DNA from: a bacterium
Lineage (GTDB): Bacteria; Patescibacteriota; Patescibacteriia; Buchananbacterales; UBA6539
DNA: 5,216 nt
Assembly: GCA_023246815.1 (NCBI GenBank)
Contig: JAHFHR010000054.1
Span: 1 to 5,216, forward strand
Direction: 5' to 3'
Below, in pieces: positions 1-5,216 of the stretch. Position 1 is the first letter of the stretch; each line of letters starts with the position of its first letter. Made by a program: the position numbers and the translations under genes. Under the pieces are notes generated by a model. That model was not told the origin of the DNA and did no database searches. It was given only the letters and a program-made list of their open reading frames with translations.

Positions 1-483
1 CTGCCAAGCTGTAATGCGCTGATTATTTTTGTAGTGCTCAACCACTACCCGTACAAAATCAAACTGTTCATTTTCAACTACGGGTGCAGCTAGATTGCCG
101 ATCCAGATTGGGTCATGACACTCAGGCCAGCGCGGTGCGCGGCGGCCAAGTACTAATATAACATCAACGTTTCGACTGGCAGCTTGCTCAATTTGCCAAT
201 CAAGTTCGGAAAAATCAAACTGATCGCGAGTCCTCTCAATCTCATCCCAATACGCGATCAGCCGCACATGATCAACCTGCAGGTCATCAAGAATAGCAAG
301 ATACATTGCTTGCCAGTCAGTCTGCAATTCAAGTGCGTATTTCTTACTAAACGTCACACCATACTGTGGCGCCTCCTGCCGAGTAAAATCAAGATTGAAA
401 GCCGTAATCACGCCAGTGAGCGCAATAACAATAACTAAGAACCAAGCCAGATAGCGTTTTGACTCTCCAGTGAGCATGTTCAT
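1..483 (-). CDS. Membrane-anchored glycoside-hydrolase-like TIM-barrel protein, N-terminal part (3' end outside window)
   Basis: The reading frame is open from ATG at 483 to the window edge (161 codons), with no stop seen. Residues 1-10 are short and charged, and residues 11-29 form a hydrophobic segment (YLAWFLVIVIALTGVITAF). This suggests a signal anchor with the rest outside the membrane. Residues 41-120 resemble the first strands of (beta/alpha)8 glycosidases of the GH5/GH42-like clan: YGVTFS, then VRLIAYWDEIE (73-83), FDFSELDW (89-96), VDVILVLGRRAPRWPECH (106-123). The fragment ends at ITAWQ, just where such enzymes usually continue into the acid/base 'ENE' motif. The catalytic residues are therefore not visible and activity cannot be confirmed. 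A second in-frame ATG lies at 477. ATG 483 is preferred because it sits at the predicted transcription start. The substrate is unknown. The gene is transcribed away from the small plus-strand gene. Confidence 0.68.
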   Translation of the reverse strand, partial: MNMLTGESKRYLAWFLVIVIALTGVITAFNLDFTRQEAPQYGVTFSKKYALELQTDWQAMYLAILDDLQVDHVRLIAYWDEIERTRDQFDFSELDWQIEQAASRNVDVILVLGRRAPRWPECHDPIWIGNLAAPVVENEQFDFVRVVVEHYKNNQRITAWQ

Positions 484-489
484 AGTGTC

Positions 490-498
490 AGTATAGCA
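490..498 (-). promoter_or_regulatory. Extended -10 promoter of the glycosidase-like gene, predicted leaderless start
   Basis: On the minus strand the sequence reads TGC-TATACT: an extended -10 (TGn) next to a hexamer matching TATAAT at five of six positions. No good -35 lies 16-18 bp upstream, which is acceptable for an extended -10 promoter. Only six bases separate the hexamer from ATG 483. The expected +1 therefore falls on or beside the A of the start codon, giving an mRNA with no leader and no Shine-Dalgarno site. The motif is seen directly; the leaderless start is inference. Confidence 0.5.
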
Positions 499-505
499 AA
501 TTACA

Positions 506-534
506 TTGACAAAAGCATAGATACGTTGTATCGT
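506..534 (+). promoter_or_regulatory. Sigma70-type promoter of the small plus-strand unit
   Basis: A perfect TTGACA lies at 506-511, followed by a 17-bp spacer and TATCGT at 529-534, which keeps the T-A-T and final T of the -10 consensus. Transcription would start near 541. That excludes the earlier ATG at 526 as a start and points to ATG 586. The promoter is divergent from the glycosidase-like gene's promoter, and its -35 lies about 10 bp from the other's -10, so the two may compete for polymerase. Confidence 0.5.
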
Positions 535-537
535 ATC
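520..537. repeat. Inverted repeat GATACG-N6-CGTATC over the -10 region
   Basis: The perfect 6-bp arms GATACG (520-525) and CGTATC (532-537) are separated by TTGTAT. The dyad covers the -10 hexamer of the plus-strand promoter, a position typical of a repressor operator. No regulator gene is visible in the window, and 6-bp arms can occur by chance, so the operator role is inference. Confidence 0.35.
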
Positions 538-544
538 AATTACA

Positions 545-585
545 TATCCTGCGAGAACAAGATATTTTTTAAATTCCGCGGGATA
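545..585 (+). promoter_or_regulatory. Leader hairpin abutting the start codon of the small plus-strand ORF
   Basis: TATCCTGCG (545-553) pairs with CGCGGGATA (577-585) to give nine base pairs including one G-U. The loop of 23 nt is A/T-rich. The right arm ends on the base before ATG 586, so the only G-rich stretch that could serve as a weak ribosome site (GCGGGA) is buried in the stem. The predicted transcript starts only about four bases before the left arm. It could control translation, protect the 5' end, or be the first helix of a structured RNA. Confidence 0.45.
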
Positions 586-819
586 ATGAAGCAAGAAAAA
601 AGAAGGGGGGTGAGAACATTGCTCGGTATCAATATTGGTACAGGAATACCTGCTCCAGACAGGGGTAATCCCAAAAACCAACCCCGATTTCCGACAATCA
701 TAAGATGCCCGGGATCGAGGCGAAGACCCAGACTCCCTGTTGGCGACCAGATGCCGACCCCGGAGTATGAAGAGGAAGAATATGAGGAAGAATCAGAAGA
801 AGGGGTGTCGCTTTCTTAA
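586..819 (+). CDS. Small Pro/Arg-rich hypothetical protein with poly-Glu C-terminal tail (77 aa; coding status uncertain)
   Basis: I do not recognise this protein. From ATG 586 it has 77 residues in two parts. Residues 1-51 are basic, with 10 Arg, 3 Lys and many Pro and Gly. Residues 60-72 hold 10 Glu with two Tyr and one Ser in a near-repeat (EYEEEE/EYEEES). There is no membrane segment, signal peptide or known motif, and one Cys (41). It is probably disordered, and the oppositely charged ends could pair or bind nucleic acid. ATG 586 is chosen over ATG 526 because the promoter predicts a start near 541. No clear Shine-Dalgarno site is present. A terminator lies 22 nt after the stop, so the unit is monocistronic. 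All ten Arg codons are AGA, AGG or CGA, while neighbouring genes favour CGT/CGC. This could mean foreign origin, or that the stretch is really a non-coding RNA. Confidence 0.42.
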   Translation: MKQEKRRGVRTLLGINIGTGIPAPDRGNPKNQPRFPTIIRCPGSRRRPRLPVGDQMPTPEYEEEEYEEESEEGVSLS

Positions 820-841
820 GGACATCCGTAATGGTTACTAA

Positions 842-885
842 AGGGCCGATATCGTCGAAGATGATGAGATTGGCCCTATTTTTTT
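842..885 (+). terminator. Intrinsic terminator of the small plus-strand unit
   Basis: AGGGCCGAT (842-850) pairs with 869-877 (nine pairs, one G-U). A second helix, ATCGTC/GATGAT (851-856 with 860-865), closes on a GAA loop, with a three-base bulge at 866-868. Seven T follow at 879-885. The T run lies only on the plus-strand side, so it terminates plus-strand transcripts. Its strength supports the upstream unit being genuinely transcribed, whether or not it is translated. Confidence 0.8.
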
Positions 886-889
886 AACT

Positions 890-921
890 AAAAAAACAGC
901 TTCAATAGCTGTATTTTTTTT
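890..921 (-). terminator. Bidirectional intrinsic terminator, end of mreB
   Basis: The perfect stem ACAGCT (896-901) / AGCTGT (907-912) has a five-base loop. An A run at 890-896 precedes it and eight T at 914-921 follow. Read on the minus strand it ends mreB, with the hairpin 31 nt past the stop and a U run from the 890-895 A tract. Read on the plus strand it backs up the terminator at 842-885. This arrangement is usual between converging genes. Confidence 0.8.
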
Positions 922-943
922 GAGATACTGAAACAAATTCAGC

Positions 944-1951
944 TTACTTAATCGCCAAGATACTACGCTTGTACGATTCAAGATTCTCAAGCGCAATACC
1001 CGTGCCTTTGGCCACGCAAAACAGGGCCTCATCAGCAACGTAGGCAGGGACGCCAGTCACCTGAGTTACTAACTGATCAATGTTACGCAGCAAACTTGAG
1101 CCGCCGGACATGATGATACCCTTATCCATGACGTCAGCCGACAGTTCTGGTGGCGTTTTATGCAGTACGTCTTTAACCGCCTGAATAATGCCTTCCAGCT
1201 CAATCTGAATAGCATCAGTAATGTCGTCCGAGGTAACACTGACAGTTTTTGGCAAACCGGTTACTACGTCGCGACCACGAATATCCTGAATCAGCCGCTC
1301 TTCCATGTACATTGCTGAACCAATATCAATTTTAATGCGCTCGGCGGTGCGCTCCCCGATCGCCAGGTTGTACTTGCGCCGAATAAACTCCGTAATGGCC
1401 GCATCAAAACGGTTACCGCCGATGCGCACAGACGTTGACGCCACAATACCACCCAAAGAAATAACCGCCATTTCCGAGGTGCCGCCGCCGATGTCAATAA
1501 TCATGTGCCCTGACGGTGAACCAATCGGAATGCCCGCGCCAATCGCGGCAACAATTGGTTCTTTGATGATATACGCCGCTTTGGCACCGGCTGCAATAGT
1601 TGCATCAATGACCGCGCGACGTTCAGTTGAGGTAATACCAGCCGGCACCGCCACCATCACTTCCGGCCGAAACAGTCGCACGCCACCCAACGCTTTGTTA
1701 ACAAAATAACGCAGCATCGCTGCGGTTGTTTTATAATCAGCAATCACACCGTCTTTCATGGGGCGAACGGCGATAATAGTATCAGGCGTACGACCAAGCA
1801 TTTCTTTGGCCTCAGCACCAACGGCTAAAATCTTTTTATCAATCATTGATACCGCCACTACTGATGGTTCATTGATGACAATTCCCCGCTTCGGTACAAA
1901 CACCAGCGAGTTCATAGTACCAAGATCAATACCAATTTTTTTGATTAACAT
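944..1951 (-). CDS. mreB: Rod shape-determining actin-like protein MreB
   Basis: A bacterial actin that forms ATP-dependent filaments on the inner membrane face and guides cell-wall synthesis. At 335 aa it is of normal family length. Phosphate-1 loop GIDLGTMNS is at 7-15 (usual form GTANT/S). VPAGITSTERRAV (102-114), EPIVAAIGAG (131-140) with the conserved catalytic Glu131, phosphate-2 DIGGGTSE (153-160), GERTAERIK (199-207) and adenosine motif GIIMSGGSSLLRN (278-290) follow in the expected order. L93-F94 in VRLFRPE match the hydrophobic membrane-insertion loop known from Thermotoga MreB. There is no N-terminal amphipathic helix of the E. coli type. The adenosine loop has SGGSS where most relatives have TGGGA. 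ATG 1951 starts directly before the first beta strand. No Shine-Dalgarno site precedes it. It has its own promoter, and no mreC follows; the next gene converges. Confidence 0.97.
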   Translation of the reverse strand: MLIKKIGIDLGTMNSLVFVPKRGIVINEPSVVAVSMIDKKILAVGAEAKEMLGRTPDTIIAVRPMKDGVIADYKTTAAMLRYFVNKALGGVRLFRPEVMVAVPAGITSTERRAVIDATIAAGAKAAYIIKEPIVAAIGAGIPIGSPSGHMIIDIGGGTSEMAVISLGGIVASTSVRIGGNRFDAAITEFIRRKYNLAIGERTAERIKIDIGSAMYMEERLIQDIRGRDVVTGLPKTVSVTSDDITDAIQIELEGIIQAVKDVLHKTPPELSADVMDKGIIMSGGSSLLRNIDQLVTQVTGVPAYVADEALFCVAKGTGIALENLESYKRSILAIK

Positions 1952-1977
1952 AATGCAGTAGCTTTTATAGCCACTTT

Positions 1978-2006
1978 AGTATACTGGAAAGTACCACTAC
2001 TGTCCA
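1978..2006 (-). promoter_or_regulatory. Sigma70-type promoter of mreB
   Basis: On the minus strand, TGGACA (2006-2001; five of six matches to TTGACA) and TATACT (1983-1978; five of six) are 17 bp apart. Transcription would start near 1971, giving a leader of about 20 nt without a Shine-Dalgarno sequence. The -10 lies inside the perfect 8-bp palindrome AGTATACT (1978-1985), flanked by ACTTT (1973-1977) and AAAGT (1988-1992). No terminator is visible between the upstream glycosyltransferase stop (2022) and this promoter, so readthrough from the operon is also possible. Confidence 0.65.
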
Positions 2007-2021
2007 GCAGTATTTTGAACA

Positions 2022-2888
2022 CTAATGTTGTACAGGTAAGGTGATGCCACGGTACTTCGCAAAGTATTTGATGCCCGACACAATGTGGACCCGTCCGCCT
2101 TTAGTAAAAATGCCGAGCACACCGCTGCGCTGCGCCGATAGACGTTGATGGTAGTGGACCAATTCAACGTCGGTAACGTAAGTAATACGAAAACCTTTTT
2201 CCCAAAACCGTCGACACAGATCAAGATCTTCAAAATACATAAAAAATCGTTCGTCAAACATCCCCGCTTGATCAAGCATTGATTTACGAATAACGAGACA
2301 CGCACCAAAGAGCCAATCTACGTCAACCGTGTGCTGGTGATCAAAGTCGCGCATCAGGTAGTGGTCAATCGATTTTTTGGCAGAAACTAAATTACCAAAC
2401 AACGTACGACGATATAGCGGCGTCAGTAAGTTAGGAAACCGTCGACACGAGTACTGGACACTGCCATCCGGATTGATCAAACGCGGACTGATAATACCCA
2501 CATCGTGATGTTGTTCCATGAAATTGTACATCTGCTCAAGCGCGTCCGGCACAATCGCAATGTCCGGATTCATCACCACGACATATTTCCCATGTGACTG
2601 TTGCATGCCGAGGTTATTTCCTACTGCAAAACCGCCGTTGGACGGTGCTTGAATGGTACGAATGGAGGGTATTTTAAGGCCTTTGGGGATGGGTAATGAT
2701 GATTGGGTATCTGCAGAAGTGGTCTGGATAAACAACGCTTGCACCATCTCAAGCACACCATCGCCAGAGTTATTATCAACGACAACAATCTCGTAGTCCA
2801 GTTGCGGCTGTGCCGCCACAATGCCCTTGATGCATTGTTTCACCAGACCCTTCATTTTGTAGTTAAGGATGACGATTGATAAATCCAT
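2022..2888 (-). CDS. GT2 family glycosyltransferase (rhamnosyltransferase-like, WbbL type)
   Basis: A 288-aa GT-A fold enzyme expected to transfer a sugar from a nucleotide donor to a growing cell-surface glycan at the cytoplasmic side. Visible motifs: SIVILNYK (4-11), nucleotide-binding VDNNSGDG (37-44), NGGFAVGNN (84-92), MNPDI (106-110) in the place of the metal-binding DxD, acceptor-side WLFGACLVIRK (192-202), and FDERFFMYFEDLDLCRR (211-227) with the ED pair holding the likely catalytic base, then HYH (245-247). There is no membrane segment. Compared with its upstream neighbour it carries about 20 extra residues (roughly 54-73, Ser/Thr/Pro-rich) between the first two motifs. ATG 2888 is supported by GAGGT five bases upstream, and that site overlaps the stop of the preceding gene, so the two are translationally coupled. 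Donor and acceptor sugars cannot be told from sequence; rhamnose is only the commonest label for this family. Confidence 0.93.
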   Translation of the reverse strand: MDLSIVILNYKMKGLVKQCIKGIVAAQPQLDYEIVVVDNNSGDGVLEMVQALFIQTTSADTQSSLPIPKGLKIPSIRTIQAPSNGGFAVGNNLGMQQSHGKYVVVMNPDIAIVPDALEQMYNFMEQHHDVGIISPRLINPDGSVQYSCRRFPNLLTPLYRRTLFGNLVSAKKSIDHYLMRDFDHQHTVDVDWLFGACLVIRKSMLDQAGMFDERFFMYFEDLDLCRRFWEKGFRITYVTDVELVHYHQRLSAQRSGVLGIFTKGGRVHIVSGIKYFAKYRGITLPVQH

Positions 2889-2893
2889 AGTTT

Positions 2894-2898
2894 ACCTC
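2894..2898 (-). promoter_or_regulatory. Shine-Dalgarno site overlapping upstream stop codon
   Basis: GAGGT on the minus strand lies five bases before ATG 2888 and shares its first two bases with the TGA stop of the upstream glycosyltransferase. It is the only clear Shine-Dalgarno sequence in the window, and it fixes the start of the last operon gene. Confidence 0.7.
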
Positions 2899-3922
2899 AT
2901 ACAATCCACTTGCGCATTTCAACTGTCGTACGCTTTCGGTGCGCCATAATCACCGAACGTTTCAAAAACATTTTTGGCAAAAGTCTAAAAAATGAACCGA
3001 TACTCTTCCACTGGAACCGTTCAAACAACAACGCGTACCCCAGTATTTTTAATTCCCAGAGTATCAACCACGGTAATGCCACCAGTACATTAGCAAGTTG
3101 GTCGTTTTTGATCAACGTCAAGTGGTGGTTACGAAATGACAGTGAACGTAACAATTTTGACACTGCCTTACGGTGACGCGCTACCTGTCGCGGCTCACTG
3201 CCAGTCAGTCCATAGCCGCGGTGATGGTAACATACTGCCTGTGGCGTGTACCAGGCAGTAAAGCCGTAGAGCTGCAAGCGCCAAGCTAAATCAACATCTT
3301 CTTTGTAGGCAAAAAAATCTTCATCAAAGTATTCATTTTTAACCACTACTTCATTAAGTAAAGTTCTGCGATACAACACGCACGCACCAGATATCCCAAA
3401 AACTTCAACCGCTCGATCATATTGTTTTTGATCTTTTTCATTTTCACCACGGTTCATGGCACGACGAGATTTATACAGTACCAAACCTGCCGTATCAATA
3501 ATTTCTGACTTCACTGACTCGCGTAGTCCTGATTCATCATCGTGATCAATCGCTTGGGTGCCTAGCTTGAGCACCTTCCCGCCAAAACTGGCAGCCTCCG
3601 GATGACTATCGGCACAGGCAACCAGCTGTTCCAAAAAATCTGGCTCCAATACCACATCCGGATTCATTACTAATACATATTCAGATTTTGATAACTTGAT
3701 CCCCTGATTATTCGCTTTAGAAAAACCAAGATTACGAAAATTCTCAAGTACTGCGACGGTTGGATATTCTGAGCGCACCAACTTTACCGTGCCATCACCC
3801 GAACCATTGTCAATCACCATCACTGAAAAATCCGTAAACGTCTGTTGAGCAAGGGCGTCTAAGCACTCAGCGATGTAACGCTTTGAGTTCCAAGTGACAA
3901 TTTGAATGGAGACTTTTGTCAT
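2897..3922 (-). CDS. GT2 family glycosyltransferase (rhamnosyltransferase-like), second copy
   Basis: A 341-aa GT-A enzyme, probably adding a sugar to the same glycan as its neighbours. Motifs: VSIQIVTWNS (4-13), IDNGSGDG (37-44), NLGFSKANN (64-72), MNPDV (86-90) as the DxD equivalent, FGISGACVLYRR (175-186), FDEDFFAYKEDVDLAWR (199-215) with the ED base motif, YHHRGYG (232-238), and RNHHLTLIKN (264-273), which is common in this subgroup. Residues 279-301 are hydrophobic (VLVALPWLILWELKILGYAL), and the tail is very basic (318-338), so it may attach to the membrane surface. ATG 3922 is chosen because it lies two bases after the preceding stop and immediately before the first beta strand. An upstream in-frame start at 4045 would add 41 residues unlike the family and overlap the preceding gene. 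There is no strong ribosome site, so coupling is likely. It shares fold and motif spacing with the next gene, as expected of diverged paralogs. Confidence 0.93.
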   Translation of the reverse strand: MTKVSIQIVTWNSKRYIAECLDALAQQTFTDFSVMVIDNGSGDGTVKLVRSEYPTVAVLENFRNLGFSKANNQGIKLSKSEYVLVMNPDVVLEPDFLEQLVACADSHPEAASFGGKVLKLGTQAIDHDDESGLRESVKSEIIDTAGLVLYKSRRAMNRGENEKDQKQYDRAVEVFGISGACVLYRRTLLNEVVVKNEYFDEDFFAYKEDVDLAWRLQLYGFTAWYTPQAVCYHHRGYGLTGSEPRQVARHRKAVSKLLRSLSFRNHHLTLIKNDQLANVLVALPWLILWELKILGYALLFERFQWKSIGSFFRLLPKMFLKRSVIMAHRKRTTVEMRKWIV

Positions 3923-3924
3923 AA

Positions 3925-5216
3925 TTACTTTTTTTCTGTTACCCAAAACCCCAGCCGCCATCGTCCCCCTAACATTAGTCGCGTTTGAGCATCGGTGGCC
4001 GGCAATGACCCAAATAGAATCAACGTTACTGGTACAATCACCCACTGCAGCAGCATCACGAGGCGATGCCGGGCAGTCATGTGTATCGGCCTGGCAGGTA
4101 GCATCACTGTATATAATACCGCGATTACCACCATGGACACCATCGCCAACGTCATCAGACTGGATAAAATGTTGGGCGCGTTCTGAAATAGCACAGTACC
4201 TCGCTCAGTAGCTGGTGCCAGCAGTAGGGGCAGGTACCCACCCAAGGTGATAATCATCGGTGCGGTTGCCCATGAATACACACCTTCAGTTTGATTCCAA
4301 AGATAATATATTTTTTTTAAAAATGGTACGCTATGACCCTGACCGCTTTTAAACCAAAACTGCTTTACCATCCAGGGAAAATGCTCCACCCCCCAGGCCC
4401 AACGCCGCATCTGCTTGTACTGATTCTTTAAACTGCGCCAAAACTTACCGATGTCCACGGTGTTCATGTACACGGGAATATAAAGCGGCACCGTCTCATA
4501 GTCACCATGATAACGAACGAGGCACTGCAAAAAAATGCGCGAGTCTTCGGTAACAATAGTTTTATCCCAAAAATCAACATCCACCAGCGCCCGAAAGCTC
4601 ATGCTATGTGAAGAAAATGTAAACAATCGTTCCGGTCGCGATAAATCGGTAAACAACCAAAAGGTGGTGGAGCTGGCCACCACTCGCACAATTGGGTTTG
4701 ATTCCCAGACATTATTGTTGTATACCGCGATCGGTTGATAACTGGCGCGCGTCGGATTGGAGTGTGTCAGGTACTTGTAAGTCAAACAGGCAAAATACTG
4801 TGGATGCACATACGTATCAATGTCAAAGTTAGACACAATCACCTTGTCATAATCCAACCCCAGTTCATCAATTAATTTTTGTGCCTGACGAGCGGCATAG
4901 TTGGTATTTGAACCCTTGCCGGGCAGTTCCCCCGGAATCCCCTTCGGATGGATGGTAATCATCAATTTAAAAAACTTATCCTCGTATTTTAGCCGCAACT
5001 GTTCGGCAATGTACAAAAAATTATCTTTATCTCGTTCTTCACCGGCTAAGACCACGATAAACTTTTTTGGATCATAGTGTGAGTTAAGCAACGCTTCAAA
5101 TGGTTTCTCTACTACCGTAATTGGCTCCTGATACGTCGGCAAAAAAATTAAATGATGGTAGTCTTGATATTTTTTCTCAAGCTGTTGGACTTTGCTAAAC
5201 CAGTCAATCACCACAT
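3925..5216 (-). CDS. Membrane GT2 glycosyltransferase with QxxRW motif (5' end outside window)
   Basis: The frame is open to the right edge. The first codons seen, GTG GTG, are internal-looking, and the ATG at 5216 is in another frame and stops at once, so the start lies beyond the window. Counting from 5214: LPTYQEP (25-31), GKGSNTNYAAR (99-109), metal-binding DID (131-133), catalytic-base motif VTEDSR (221-226), and QMRRW (268-272), the QxxRW motif of processive membrane GT2 enzymes such as cellulose and hyaluronan synthases. Three membrane segments follow at about 312-333, 349-371 and 385-405, and the tail TDAQTRLMLG...LGFWVTEKK is typical of a large GT2 group in small-genome bacteria, whose members also have N-terminal membrane helices (outside this window). 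It probably initiates or extends a lipid-linked or exported glycan. The QxxRW motif suggests chain extension but does not prove it. It is the first visible gene of the three-gene operon, two bases before the next start. Confidence 0.93.
   Translation of the reverse strand, partial: VVIDWFSKVQQLEKKYQDYHHLIFLPTYQEPITVVEKPFEALLNSHYDPKKFIVVLAGEERDKDNFLYIAEQLRLKYEDKFFKLMITIHPKGIPGELPGKGSNTNYAARQAQKLIDELGLDYDKVIVSNFDIDTYVHPQYFACLTYKYLTHSNPTRASYQPIAVYNNNVWESNPIVRVVASSTTFWLFTDLSRPERLFTFSSHSMSFRALVDVDFWDKTIVTEDSRIFLQCLVRYHGDYETVPLYIPVYMNTVDIGKFWRSLKNQYKQMRRWAWGVEHFPWMVKQFWFKSGQGHSVPFLKKIYYLWNQTEGVYSWATAPMIITLGGYLPLLLAPATERGTVLFQNAPNILSSLMTLAMVSMVVIAVLYTVMLPARPIHMTARHRLVMLLQWVIVPVTLILFGSLPATDAQTRLMLGGRWRLGFWVTEKK

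Noticed and set aside
184..438. 84-codon plus-strand open frame at the left
   Set aside because: It lies opposite the glycosidase-like gene, whose minus-strand frame is continuous and shows recognisable protein motifs.
526..585. Earlier ATG at 526 for the small plus-strand ORF
   Set aside because: It lies upstream of the predicted transcription start (about 541) and inside the -10/dyad region, so it would not be in the mRNA.
541..885. tmRNA, RNase P RNA or SRP RNA in the small plus-strand unit
   Set aside because: The length would fit, but I find no tag-peptide ORF ending in ALAA, no CCA-type acceptor end, no RNase P core motif and no SRP GGAAG-type loop signature. By eye only; a covariance-model scan would be decisive.
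1305..1709. 134-codon plus-strand open frame opposite mreB
   Set aside because: It is antisense to strongly conserved MreB codons, has no promoter or ribosome site, and shows no family resemblance. It is a shadow of the gene.
2001..2016. Hairpin TACTG-CTGGA-CAGTA after the last glycosyltransferase as a terminator
   Set aside because: The stem is only five pairs and no T run follows on the minus strand. The stretch overlaps the -35 of mreB and is better explained as promoter sequence.
2897..2899. Alternative genetic code with TGA as Gly or Trp
   Set aside because: The TGA at the end of the middle glycosyltransferase sits at the expected protein end and directly before the next gene's ribosome site. 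Reading through it soon meets other stops.
3923..4045. Longer start for the middle glycosyltransferase (ATG 4045, 41 extra residues)
   Set aside because: The extension overlaps the preceding gene by about 120 bases and resembles no GT2 N-terminus. ATG 3922 begins just before the first beta strand and two bases after the preceding stop.

Overview
The window comes from a bacterial chromosome with moderate GC and standard code 11: TGA closes a gene at 2897-2899, and Trp is written TGG. The gene mix is MreB, several single-domain and membrane GT2 glycosyltransferases, and an anchored TIM-barrel glycosidase-like protein. There is no Shine-Dalgarno sequence at most starts. I recognise this style from uncultivated small-genome lineages of the Patescibacteria/CPR type. 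That assignment is inference from family resemblance, not proof.

Layout from left to right. Positions 1-483 (minus) hold the N-terminal part of a membrane-anchored glycoside-hydrolase-like protein that runs off the left edge. Positions 484-585 are a divergent promoter region. Positions 586-819 (plus) hold a small, Pro/Arg-rich protein candidate with a poly-Glu tail. It has its own promoter (506-534), a leader hairpin touching its start codon, and a strong intrinsic terminator (842-885). The same transcript could instead be a non-coding RNA. A second, bidirectional terminator (890-921) separates it from the converging mreB (944-1951, minus), which has a good sigma70-type promoter at 1978-2006. 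Positions 2022-5216 (minus) are a tight operon of three glycosyltransferases: a membrane GT2 with a QxxRW motif, cut by the right edge, then two soluble-type GT2 enzymes. Gaps between them are 2 and 8 nt.

Taken together, the minus-strand genes look like cell-envelope functions. The membrane GT2 probably makes or extends a glycan at the inner membrane face, the two soluble GT2s add sugars to the same product, and MreB organises wall growth. The anchored glycosidase-like protein would act outside the membrane. The substrate, sugar donor and final glycan cannot be read from this sequence.

The least explained element is the plus-strand unit at 506-885, which matches no family I know. The rest is recognisable, and I see no defence system, CRISPR array, tRNA, rRNA or mobile element.
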